DNA of 64,000 nt from positions 4,049,501 through 4,113,500 of the forward strand of contig NC_059421.1 in NCBI RefSeq assembly GCF_905220565.1, in the 5' to 3' direction. The position numbers and the translations under genes are program-made. The notes under the pieces were generated by a model. It saw only the letters and a list, made by a program, of their open reading frames with translations, was not told the DNA's origin and did no database searches. The first letter of the stretch is position 1; each line of letters opens with the position of its first letter. This stretch comes from Melitaea cinxia (Eukaryota > Arthropoda > Insecta > Lepidoptera > Nymphalidae). Below are positions 34,011 through 46,000 of this stretch, in pieces.

Positions 34011-34759
34011 TAAATCTTTTCAAAATAAACATATTTTTTAGAAGTACTTAATCGTAGTTAGAGTGAATACAGAATTGTCCATTTTGTTGCCATCATTTAT
34101 TTTAATATTTTATTAGTAAAATAATTTGTAATGCAAACCGAACCGAGCGATTATAGTCCTGTGAAAAAATAACACGGATTAAAAATGGCAACCGTGTTAT
34201 CAATTATGATTATATTAGTCTTTTTTTATATATATAAAGTTATGTCCACAGGCAAATAGTGCCCGTGCTTTTGTTATTTCGATTTTTAGTTTTGTTAGTG
34301 ATCGTTTACTTGGTACACTACTGCATATTATACATATTGGTACATAGCTGCAGTAGTGTATATTAGTCTTGGAAGTGTTTTGATTTTCTTTTGTTACTTA
34401 TCGTCTTTAAATAGCTCAGTGTCAATCTTCTACTCTATTCCGCGTTTATTAGCTATTTATTAAAAAAGTTATAAACTAATTTAATTAATGTCGTTAGTGA
34501 AATTGAGTTTTTTTGTTGTTTTAGAAAGGACACACGAGTACATCCTAATAGGTATTTTGTTACACATCCATGTAATTGTTACGTATTTGACTCAATTGTA
34601 TATACATACTTTACACTTTGTTCTTTACATTATATGTCTATATTAAACGATTGCAGTTAGTCGGTTTTGTGGACAAATAAAAAAATAAAAAAAAAATTAC
34701 TCGATTTTCGGAACAAATAAATAATTACTTTGTCATTCATATATTTAAAAATTACAATT
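34011..34759. other. AT-rich spacer
   Basis: Nothing recognised. Confidence 0.4.
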
Positions 34760-35272
34760 GTAACAAACCTTAATAAAAACCATAATTATGACCCTGTTAA
34801 GAAACTCCCTAGTCACTAGATGGCGCTGACATCAGCTAAATCACGCTATTAAAGTTATACGGAGAAATGAATATAACTTCCTGGCTACCAATTTTTAAAG
34901 CGTGAAAAGGTAGTCCGGGTGGTACATCAGTCTCTAGCACTTAGTTTGTGAACGCTCATCATTGAGTGTCCTCACTGTGCCTTTTAACCGGTTGCTCTCA
35001 GAAAGTCTCAGGTCGTAGACGACTCTGTATTCACCTCGGCAGAATTAAATTATTATACGCAAAGTCCCACTTTTATGGCTTTCCTTCCTGTTCGTCGTGT
35101 CTTCGTTTCGTCGCATCCATATCGTGTCGTATCCACATGGTGTCGTCGTATCCGTGTCGAACTACATCACGTGGCGTCTATCCCCCGCTACATTTCATTA
35201 AAAAATATTAATTTACTGAACTTTGGCAATATTCGAATACTCTTTATTAAATAAAAAAAGCAAATTTCACAA
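34760..35272 (+). other. Possible solo LTR or promoter-like segment
   Basis: A segment starting TGTAACAAACC and ending TTTCACA contains TAGATGGCGCTGACATCA, an arthropod initiator-like ACATCAGTCT at about 34924, a GC-richer stretch of about 250 bp and an AATAAA-like TTAAATAAAAAA near 35252. This would fit a solo LTR, but I see no direct flanking duplication and no second copy. A short exon of a host gene is the other possibility. The 81-codon frame at 34966-35211 has no recognised domain. Confidence 0.2.
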
Positions 35273-36394
35273 TAAACCAAATTCTGTTTTCGTCGTGTAC
35301 GTTTAATATGTGTTTCGAAGTTACATTATTAATATGAAATGAACAAAGCGATCTCACGTATATGTAAATTCAGTTTTATGAGTTCATATCCTGGGTATAC
35401 AAAGTATGCATACAATATTCTTTACACACCTCCTTTTTCATATCGAGGTAAGTGATTTTGCAAAATACGTTGCGAAATTGAGACCTTAAAACATTTGATT
35501 ATTAGAATCTGTATAAGTGAATGTATGTGTATGTTATAGATTTTCTAAGTTATTAGAATGAATGTGGGGCAAGGAGCATTTGCCTCCACCTGACTCGAAG
35601 CTATTAGATATTTTAGATTTCAATAAGGAAATTCCAGCTAAATTGAGGTAAAACCTCCCCCCACCCCTATTACAGATAATACAATTTTTTTGTTTAAAAC
35701 GACTACAAATATCATAATGAAATATATTTATCAATAAGTAACAAAAATACTCTGTATAACATGCGTCTCAAAACAATGCAGGAAAGCTTTTTCAAATAGT
35801 TTTTTTTTTTAAACCTAATACACATTAGTACAGCGGTATGTAAATATACCAACGTACATACACGAAGTTTATAATATTCATCGTGTAACAAAAGGGAATT
35901 TAAGAGCACGTCAGCGTCCCCTAAACACCCTCGAAGGACCTAAATAAACTTTTTAGGTCAACCGAGAAGATTAAGTGACAATATATTATATTTCGGTCTG
36001 CGATAGCCATGATTTATGTTAAATATTTCTTTTCAAATATATACTGTGTAATAACGTGATATATTGACATTATTTAGAAAAATTGGTTGTCTGTGAAGTT
36101 GGTTTACAGACGATAATATTAACGTGACAACGTCATAACAAATCATCTCCTCGGACGCATAGGCCAATCGAGTGGAAGAGAGATGCGGCGTAAGTATACA
36201 ATGAGCGTAACGCAGCAATGAGTCATTCTTTTTCGTGCATGCAGCCGGCGTTTATCGATTTATTAGACGCGGTCACGTCAATATTCGTGTTAATAATTAA
36301 AGTTAGTCACGTCATACGAGTAGGTACGTATATATAAATCTTTCAATTTGTCAAGATTTTTGATTACGTAAAATAAAAAGTATTTTTTACACAG
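35273..36394. other. Spacer with paired GTCACGTCA sites
   Basis: No gene recognised. GTCACGTCA occurs twice, at 36272-36280 and 36306-36314, in a GC-richer stretch from about 36140. Confidence 0.4.
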
Positions 36395-36535
36395 CGTCGT
36401 CTTACTCTAAGTTAAGCAACTTAAAACTTGTGTTATAGGTAACAGCCAACTAATATAACATTTTTTTTTTCATAAATATACACATTAATAATACATAAAA
36501 ATAATATATATATATAAATAAATATATGTACGAGT
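36395..36535 (-). repeat. SINE family C fragment
   Basis: CTCTAAGTTAAGCAACTTAA and CTTGTGTTATAGGTAACAGC followed by a T run and AT-rich tail match, in reverse, the 3' part of the copy at 40.34 kb. The tRNA-like head is missing. Confidence 0.6.
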
Positions 36536-36864
36536 ACGTGTTTTTAATTTTTGTTTTAAAAGAGTAACAGTTTAGTTTCTTCTTGATTCTTCTTCGCAGA
36601 ATGTACATTCCGGTTAGATACGTAGTAGCAAAATAATTAATTTTATAAATGATCGATCATCTCATTAATTTATTTAGAAAATACATCTTAATCTATATAG
36701 GAGACCTTGTATAGCAACGTTTTGAAAGCGCTCTTAAGGCCGATTGAATAAAAATTTCTATAGTTTGACATTCGATTCAATTTAATTTGTGGCATCGTAG
36801 TTGATAAAGACATTTCATCACATCAGATATCACCGACAATATATCACCTCCTTTGCCCTAAGAT

Positions 36865-36990
36865 TGCCTGGAAGAGATTGTTTTTAAGCAATAAGGCCGC
36901 CTTTTGTACACTTTTCTACTACTTATTGTTAATGTTGCTTGTTTGTTTTATTTCTTGTTTGGTGTACAATCAAGTGTAAACAAATAAATA
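36865..36990 (+). repeat. LINE 3' end (family D)
   Basis: TTGCCTGGAAGAGATTGTTT, AGCAATAAGGCCGCCTTTTG and TTTGGTGTACAATCAAGTGT end in (AAAT)n. It is the same tail as at 19.6 and 52.0 kb. Confidence 0.6.
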
Positions 36991-39399
36991 AAAAAACAAT
37001 TTGGACTCAGCGAACGATATTACGAGGTACGACTTTACTAAAATCATCAACTTACTAATTAATTTAAAAATGTCACAATACAAATTAAGATGAAAGTACA
37101 TTTAAGTTGAAAACATTTGTGTTAAGTTGCTAACAAAGGAAGAAAATTATTAATATTATCAGCTTAAGGTACAGACGTCGCAGAAAATATCAATTAAATA
37201 TACGTATATTTTAAGTTAAGGTTTCCAAGAATAAATAGAAAAGGGGAAAATTAATCTTAATTAAGAAAAAGTTATAATAATAGACAACGATTCCTTTTCG
37301 TCACTAGTGTATATGTATGTGTGTATTTGTAAAACTTACAGTTTAGGATAATTAAATTCTTATTGTTCGTAGATGGTATAATAAAACTAGTCGTTAATAA
37401 GGTTATTATTTCATAATAAAAATCTTTGTACCGACTTTTAAGCCGCTATTAGTAGTGTATAGTAAGGATAATAATAATAATCGAAAACAGTTTTACTTGC
37501 TTCAAATACTATCTCAAAAAAAAGTTTAATAATCCAATTCCATATTTAAAATTTTTAAAAATGCAGACCTTTTCCTTATATCTCACAACCGTGTAATTAA
37601 TAATTGGTTGACGAATAGTAATTGTAATCAACAGTCTAAATACTAATTTTCCCTTTTCAATATCCACACAAACTCAAATCTCCCCATTTTAGTTACTTAG
37701 TATAACATCATAGGTCTAATGCTTTTCGAGATTTCAAGATTATTCAATGAAGTAATAAATAACTATTTTTATTGACAAAAACACATATTTTTATTGAATA
37801 AAAATACTTATTTTATTTAACGTTAGTATTTGCTCGAAAATTGTACGCGTACATACATATTACAATATCCAATGTCGATAGATCAATGACCTCAGAGTAG
37901 GATTCTTACAAAATTTTCCAGCAGACAATGAGATCAAATAAAATTTCGATATCCACTCTAAGAGTGTCGTAAAGTAGGTGACAGATTACCGACCGTATGA
38001 GCATGAGTTTCAGCAAAATTGTTCTGACGCTTGTCTCATCGTAGTTTATATATCTATATATTTATAGTATAACTAATAAAAAATAGTAGTAAAAAGTTGA
38101 TAAATATCGATTTTTTATATAGCAACATTTATGTTACGTCAATAATATCATTGGGTATAGCCCGCTCATTTAAATTTGATACTCGTCTCTTCTCCATTCT
38201 ACCGTCTACTAATACTCAATCAACAAAACTCAGGTTTTTGTAATTTCAAATTTATCATACAAAGCGGAGATATGTAATATTATTTTTAATAGCTCTACAC
38301 CCAAAGCATTTCCATATATCATCAATAAAAAAAATTGAGTTCAATACTCTATAGACAACTATGGGTTACTGTATTACTATCAACTCATCTGTCTATATTA
38401 AATATATTCATCTGCCTTATATTTTAAACCCTAAGTAAAACATTTTAATTTTTCACAAGTATATGTAATTTGGTCTCGATATTATTTATACTTTTTTTGT
38501 ACTCAAAAATACGTAGATGTAGATGATGTAGATGTAGAAACATAATATAATAATAAGGTTTTTGCCTATATTAACAATTAATACATGTGTAAATAACACT
38601 ACAAACCAAAGAATCCCGTGAGGCATTACAAGCGGTTTAGCGTTTTTAACATGAATTTGCTATACCTAGTGTTAAAATAACGTGTCGGGTCAAGCCCTGC
38701 ATGTGCAATCCGATTCTCACTCAACTGGATTTTTTACAGATTATCAAAGCTACTTTAAATTATATAATTGAAATAAATTCAAATTGAATCACATGTTTGA
38801 TAGTTTATTGTTAAATATACAAATAATTGCTCTCAAGGCATTTACGATATGTGCATTAGACAAGCACAAGTTGCTTGACAATAAAAAAAATTGAAGAGTG
38901 TATAAAAATACAAAATATAAGAAGATTAATTATTATTATAATTAAACTAAAACTCTATTTTAAGACAAATTGTTACTTAATATTAGCTTGTCCTGAAATA
39001 AAGGTTATCAATATTATAATATTATTTTCAAGTATCAAAATGATTTGTTATTGCCTATAGTTGTGTTAGAATGATAGAATGGTAATATAAAAATATATTA
39101 TTATTATATTTTTTTTTTATTTCCCGCTCATCTTTCGCAGCTCTCCTGTCATTTTATATCACAGTAACATTATATCAAAAATAGATATATGTATGTGGAC
39201 GTTTTTACGAGACCTCAAGCACTTTAGCACGCGTAGACCCTGAAGATTGATGGTCTTTCTATTACATTTGGGAATATTATCAGTCAAAGTAAGGAATGTT
39301 TCGGGTCTGCGCGACAAGTCGTAGATTTTTGTATAAGATATTTTTACATGAATAACGTGCTTTGTTTACGGGTTACATTTTTATATATATATTTTTTAT
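36991..39399. other. AT-rich spacer
   Basis: A (GATGTA)n-like patch lies at 38515-38537. CGTGTCGGGTCAAG at about 38682 weakly resembles the 33.4-kb repeat. The 61-codon frame at 38875-39060 is AT-driven and not called. Confidence 0.4.
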
Positions 39400-39512
39400 A
39401 TAACTAGGTCGGCAAACAAGCGTACGGCTCACCTGATGGTAAGCTACTACTGTAGCTTATAGACGCCTGCAACACTAAAAGCATTGCAAGCGCTTGCCGG
39501 CCCAATATCTTC
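39400..39512 (-). repeat. SINE-like retroposon (family A), 3' third, inverted
   Basis: AACTAGGTCGGCAAACAAGC, GTACGGCTCACCTGATGGTA and TATAGACGCCTGCAACACTA followed by GCATTGCAAGCGC is the 3' part of family A in reverse. Confidence 0.75.
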
Positions 39513-40340
39513 AAACCCATTTTTTTTCTTTCTTCCTATGATATAGATTAGTTATTTTCCGGATATCCGTATTCGTATCCGCGGATATTGACATTAAATA
39601 TCCATATATATACACGGATATACATTTTTAACGATCCAGCACATCACTAATATAAACAAGCGTATAATTTAATATACGCTTAATGATATTTCATTAGTTA
39701 TTACATAGTATAAAACAAAGTCGCTTCCCGCTGTCTATGCTTAGATCATTAAAACTACGTCATGAATTTTGATGCAGTTTTTTTCAGTAAATAGAGTGAT
39801 TCCAGAAGAAGGTTTATATGTATAATACATGCATAATATAGTAGAGGAACACTGATAGTTTTTGCAACCGTGCGAAGTCGGGGCGGGTCGCTGGTTTTTA
39901 ATAAAATTGATTTCATAATACTTGTAATATTATAGTACAGAAGGCGATCAAAATTGTACATTAATAATAAATTTTATCGCTTCAGAATATGTAAATATTC
40001 TCGTACGTAAGTAAATTGAATAAAACATAAGACCTACTTATTACAATATCATTTATTCAAAAAGGACTATTTGGTTTTATTAAAACGTGTAGACCAAGTA
40101 AATAAAAAAGCTGATTCCTAAAAGAGATCACGGATTTAAGTTCCAGTTAGCGTCGCTGACGTCATGAATTAAACTGTTTTTTTTTTCTTCTTTGTACTTG
40201 GTATTAAAGGAGAATTCGTAAGTTTGCACCTTACGTAGAACATTAAACCAGAAACCGCCTAGCTGATTAAACTCAACGTTTAATCTAACGCTTATAAATA
40301 CTAACAATACTTGTCATATCTCTCATATTGATTTTTGACT
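39513..40340. other. AT-rich spacer
   Basis: No gene recognised. Confidence 0.4.
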
Positions 40341-40552
40341 AGCTACTTTCTGCTCTGCGGGTTGCAGGTTCGATTCCCGCCTCAGTCTGGTTGTAATATT
40401 TGTATTTATATAATTATGTAATATTTCTATGAATATTTATCGAAAAAAAAGTATGTAGCTATATCAGCCGGCTGTTACCTATAACACAAGCATTAAGTTG
40501 CTTACTTTAGGAACAGATTACTGTGTGTGTATGTTATAAAAAAAAAAATCTA
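40341..40552 (+). repeat. tRNA-headed SINE (family C)
   Basis: A perfect B box GGTTCGATTCC lies at 40367-40377. The head CTTTCTGCTCTGCGGGTTGC is followed by TCTGGTTGTAATATTTGTAT, GGCTGTTACCTATAACACAA, GCATTAAGTTGCTTACTTTA and an A tail. A sister copy lies inverted at 60.04 kb. The head is tRNA-like, but without acceptor-stem pairing I do not call it a tRNA gene. Confidence 0.7.
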
Positions 40553-41297
40553 TCGTATAATCCTTACTCAAAATTGAGTCGTTTACAGGACGTTATTATT
40601 TTTATATTACTAATAATATACATAAAATGTATTTTTAATACAGTTGCTCAAAAAGTGGCGTATTGCAGGGACGTATAGCGTTTGGGATGTGGGCACTTAC
40701 TTACTCGTGCTTTTTTTTACCTTTCCCGAACTCGTGCATTCTCTTTCCCAACTGTCAAAATAATGTCTATTAAAAAGAAACACCAACCATGAAGTTTTTA
40801 CTAAAAAAATTCATAGAATTCTAAACATTTTGAATATCAATTATATATAATAATATATAGAATAAACAATTTGAAGATATTAAATTCATAGAAGTTTTTT
40901 CATATTATATATTCATAGAAGTTGACTCATGCAAATACGTATATTTCTAAAAAGAAGCTACTAATTTATTTCAATATCAGATTTAATGATTTGATTGTAT
41001 GAGTTTGGTTAGGTTTCATTTCATTTCATCTCATTAAATTTCATTTTCATTTCATATCAATAAAAAACTTCTACTGAAGACTTGGCTGTATGGGCATAGT
41101 TCCCTTTGCCTACCAGAATGGGTGAAGAAGAAAAAACTCTGCTTATATTCTACGGTTGGCGCCATTTTTCAGAAATTTTCTTTGCGGGTTTAGTTTTTTG
41201 TCGCACACAAAATGAGTAATTTCGACTTTTTCGAATTTTTCTGAATTAACACCACCAGAACTTTTTTCGCAGTTTGTATTAAAAATAGTCGTTCAGT
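40553..41297. other. Spacer, possibly part of a larger repeat
   Basis: GTGGCGTATTGCAGGGACGT and GTTTGGGATGTGGGCACTTA near 40655-40700 look repeat-derived. A (TTTCA)n-like patch is at about 41017-41060. No gene called. Confidence 0.35.
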
Positions 41298-41415
41298 ACA
41301 AGTGCGGAACCGTCATTGCAACTTGTTCCGACTGTCAACCCTCGCCTTCGGCTGCGCCTCGGCTCGGGTAGACATTTGTCGGAACTCTTTGCAATGACAA
41401 CCTTTCCACACTTGT
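41298..41415. repeat. 118-bp imperfect hairpin
   Basis: ACAAGTGCGGAA at the left end pairs with TTCCACACTTGT at the right end, GTCATTGCAA with TTGCAATGAC and GTTCCGAC with GTCGGAAC. The tip is the GC-rich stretch around CGCCTTCGGCTGCGCCTCGG. The whole unit folds on itself. It may be a small MITE or one end of a larger element. Confidence 0.7.
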
Positions 41416-41458
41416 AATGAAATATACTATATACGTATATACAAAAATTATTATTTTA

Positions 41459-41720
41459 CAAGCCGTGCTCGCGACTTTGTCCGCGCGGAATAGTGACTTT
41501 ACATGCTCAACGTGAATCTTTAAATTGGCATAACTTTTTTATTTACGAACCGATTGACATAAAAAAAAAACTAAGCTTGCCGTAATATATTAGTAAAAAT
41601 CACATCTAAATCGGATAAGCCGTTTCCGAGATTAGCGTGCACAAACGAACAGACAAACAGACAAAAATTCTGACAATCACTGTTTTGGGTGTTAATTGCG
41701 TTGATTGGGATCCCAATAAT
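41459..41720 (-). mobile_element. Degraded non-autonomous Helitron
   Basis: ACAAGCCGTGCTCGCGACTT and TGTCCGCGCGGAATAG at the left are the reversed Helitron 3' end, as at 54.02 kb. GATAAGCCGTTTCCGAGATT and ACGAACAGACAAACAGACAA are also shared. The 5' end is lost. Confidence 0.6.
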
Positions 41721-42987
41721 ATTTTTTTTTTCATATATCTTAAATGTACAGAATGCGACCCGGATACATGTTTATTATATGTATATGATGACTGTTTAAA
41801 TATATATAAACAATTCTTACATAAATATTGGTCCTAAAAGACGGATACATAATAAATAACACAAATTTATGCTCAATTTTTTTACTTTAAATATTATTAT
41901 TTGATAACATTATAGCATACTCTCAAATCGTAATAAGTTATTCTAACTTATAGCTCCCACAGGATTCGATTGAAGGTCTGTTATCCAAATTCTTATTTAA
42001 CTTGTCTACAAAAATGATAAATTAACTGACAAACAATAATTTATTGCTGTATCGAAGCATGAAATTAGATTGTAATAAGAAAGTTTACGATTCAGCTAAA
42101 AGTTAGGTCCTAAATCTTGTTTTACGTGACGCAATATCTCTTTATTTATTGTATTACATAAAAATATCGTTAGTATAAATGTAGGAAGTTTTATTTTTTT
42201 CCTTAATCTACTTTCGTTAGCATCATGACTTTATCTTTATAACACTTAGGCGATCAATTCTAATTGAACATTAAGAAACGATTTCCCAATTATGGTAATG
42301 AGAAAAAATATAATTAAGAGCAAAGTTTTTCTCGTAATTAAATCTAATACAAGATCTACTATTTGTAACATTTATAATCTGTACAGGAATAGTTATCATT
42401 TAAAAAAAGTTACCATATAGCCATTTCTAAGGGAACGTCAAGAATATCAAAAACAATTTTCCATTTTCCTCGAAATATGTTCATTGCTGATCTTTTATTT
42501 CACAATGGAATTTAATTACCAAATCAAAGTACTGAAAGTTACGCTTGGGAAGATTTTCTGAAAAGCGAAATGATTTATGGGCGGTATATCCTTTACAAAG
42601 TTATGTTTGTTTCGGCTTCTGTAAGAATATGATTTTTTTTTTTGACGGTAAACGTAAATAGCGTTGAATTTTTACCAACGTTGTGTTCTGAATGTAGTTC
42701 AAAGCTATTTACGTGTGTAACCATTTCCCTCTGAGGGAAACTGAGAGGACAATGAAAAGTCCCCCTAGAGACGTTTCGCCTACTTACACACTATGTTTAT
42801 TTTATACACGGATGAGCCAAAAATGTAGAAAGAAAATTTTCTTGGTAGATGTAATAAATTTAGTATTTTTTACAGTTCGTCATTATTTCAGCAGAACAGG
42901 TGTTTAGAAAAGAGTTATCGTATAAGTGAAATATTTGTGAATTAAATAATTCGACAGTGGAAACATAAATGCATAATAAATAATAAT

Positions 42988-42989
<2 letters not shown>
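41721..42989. other. AT-rich spacer
   Basis: Nothing recognised. The 64-codon plus frame at 42713-42907 has no motif. Confidence 0.4.
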
Positions 42990-43032
<43 letters not shown>

Positions 43033-46000
43033 TACGATATGGGCTTACTCTTGACCTCAGTCTAGCCCTAGAGCACAGACGAGGTCGAAGATGGAGCGAG
43101 TTCGCCCAGAAGAAGCCTGTTCACTCGCGCTTTAAATATGTTCGGGTTATATGAACTCGGAAATACAGACGCCGGCAGGGAATTCCATTCCTTGGCTGTG
43201 CGCATTAAAAAAGATGATTCGAAGCGCTTTGTACGTATGAAAGGTATATCAATCAGGTAGGAATGAAAGCCTGCGGTACGTCTGAAAGTCCGATGGAAGA
43301 AAGGAGATGGGGGTATGAGCTCGTGCAGCTCCAGGGCACACTCTCCAAAGTACAACCTGTAAAAGACCGTTAGACTGGCAACCTTTCTTCGGTGAGCCAG
43401 AGTGTGAAGAGATTTCACCAAACTGGCATTACCGATAAGCCGCTTGGCTCTGCGTTCCACTGAGTCCAGTGTGGCGAGTTGATATTTAGCTGAGCCATCC
43501 CACAAGTGACTACAATATTCCATGCACGATCGGATTTGAGCTTTGTATAGCGTAAGAAGCTGTTTAGGCGTGAAATATCGCTTAACCTTATTTAAGATGC
43601 CAAGCTTTCTGGCCGCAGTTTGCGCTTTGGACTCAATGTAATTGCCAAAATTGAGGTTAGAATTCAACTCTATGCCAAGGAGGTCGAGGGTATCGGACAC
43701 AGGGACAGGTGTACCACGGAAAGTAGGAGTCAAGTTGAAAGGACTCCGTTTGGTGGAGAATAAACAGGCCTGCGTTTTGGCGGCGTTGAACGTGACCAGG
43801 TTGCAATCACCCCATTGGGATACTTGCTCCAGTACTGAATTTGTTCGTTCCACCAAGGCCTCTCTCTGAGAACGTATTACGTCCCTGCTGTCTTTTGCGC
43901 TGGACAAATATCTCTCAACAATCGTACTGTCATCTGCGTATCCAACAATGCCTGGTCGTAGCATGTCGTTAATATGGAGCAGGAAAAGAGTTGCAGAGAG
44001 AACAGAACCTTGAGGGACGCCGGCGTTTATATCCATCAGGTCAGAGGAGCAGCCGTCCACGACCACTCTGATCGACCGTTCACTCAAAAAGTCTGAAATC
44101 CAGCTACAAAAGTCAACAGGGATGCCGTAAGCAGGAAGTTTGCTAAGGAGACTTGCGTGCCAAACCCTGTCGAAGGCCTTCGAGATATCTAGTGATACAG
44201 CGAGCGCCTCACCATGTTTCTCTATGGCTTCGCCCCAGCAGTGTGTGACATACACCAGAAGATCTCCAGTAGACCGCCCCTGACGAAAACCGTATTGGTG
44301 GTCACTGAGGAGTTCATTGTCCTCTAGGTAGTTCAGCAACTTGCTGTTAAGTACCTTTTCCATGACCTTGCAGAGCATGGAGGTGATGGCGATTGGTCGG
44401 TAGTTGCAGGGATTCACTCGGCTACCCTTTTTGGGCACTGGCTGCACATTAGCCAGCTTCCAAGATTTTGGCACCGTTCTAGTTTGAAGAGAGAGGCGGT
44501 ACAGGCGCGTGAGAACAGGAGACAGCTCAGGTGCACAGGCCTTTAGGACGCGCGCAGGTATACCGTCAGGTCCACTAGTCTTATTCACGTCAAGGTTCAG
44601 CAAAACTCTACGGACCTCTTTATTGTGGATCGTGATCTCTTGCATAGAAGAGTCACATCGAGGCAAGGATGGTGGTTGTGTAGAGCTAGCGTCAAGACGC
44701 GAATTGCTCGCAAAGAGAGATGCAAACAAGTTTGCCTTTTCCACTGCCGAGTGAGCTAGCGAACCATCAGGCTTCTGCAGAGGAGGCAATGTAGGGCGGC
44801 AGAAATTGGACTCTACTGCCTTCGACAGAGACCAGAATTGTTTACTACCAGGGGGGTAGGAGGCAAGTTTAGCGCCTATACGACGGATATGGTCGAATCG
44901 GGCCTTTTGTAATATCCGTTTGCAGGACTTGGCGGCTGAATTAAAAGCTTTCTTCCTCGTGCGAACCCTCCGCGCTCCAGCTTTGGCATCGCGGACTTGT
45001 ACCCAAGCTTTGTAAGCAGACTCTTTAAGGGCTTCAGCATGGGCGGACTCAGCATTGTACCAAGGTCGGGATTTGTGGTCGAGCGATATGTCGGAGAATG
45101 GTATAAAGTATTCCATTCCCTGTCGAATCACGCCCGCAACTGCCTCAGCCGAACACGAGGGGTCACCCGAGGAAAAACAGACTTCCCGCCAAGGGAAAGA
45201 TGCATAGAAATGCCGCATCTCTTCCCAGTCCGCTAACTCATATCGCCACACTCTTCTTGTGCCCCTTGGACAGTTGTCCGGAGGAGAGGCGGTCGATATA
45301 GATTTCACCAGACAATGGTCGGATGATCCTAGAGGGGCAGATACTGAGACCGAGTGTCTGTCTGGATCTGTAGTCAGCAGAAGGTCCAGGCAATTGGCTG
45401 TATGGCTAGCAATATCTGGTACCCGTGTCGCAACCTGTACCATCTGGGTAAGATCGAGTGCTAACGCGAATTTGCGCGCCTCCCTCCCAGCGTGGCATGT
45501 TTTCTCGTACGGGAACAACCACTGCTCGTGGTGGGCGTTAAAGTCCCCGAGAAAAACAAGTTCCGCCGTCGGATACCGTTGCTGCGCTTTGTCTGCCATC
45601 TCTGTAAGGTGGTCGAAGAGCCTGGTTGTCTCCTGATCTCCACTGTGTGACCGATAAACACAGGCGTAGACAGTCTTGTCCACGCCGGTGTCCACTAAAA
45701 CCCACAATGTAGAGAACCCGGTCGCTTCAAAGCACCGGAGTCGCTTATAGCAAATGTCATTGCGGACGTACACACAGACCCCAGCGTGTTCCTTGAACTT
45801 ATGTTCTAATGAGTAGCATGGGTAGTTGAGGTACGTCGCATCTGCTGGACATTTGATTTGCGTCTCCGTTAAGAAAAACAGATGCGGCTTCACGGTCTCG
45901 AGGTGGTGGTAGACCGGGTCAATATTGGAATGCAAACCTCGGATGTTAATGAGGTGCACCTTCAGTGGGAGGAAGTGCAGCCGTTTTTTAACTTTTTTCC

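Noticed and set aside
40341..40420. Possible true tRNA gene with a perfect B box
   Set aside because: No pairing acceptor stem could be drawn, and the sequence continues into a SINE body with an A tail and a sister copy at 60.0 kb.
45259..45636. 125-codon plus-strand frame and other plus-strand frames at 43.6-46.4 kb
   Set aside because: They are antisense shadows of the LINE protein.
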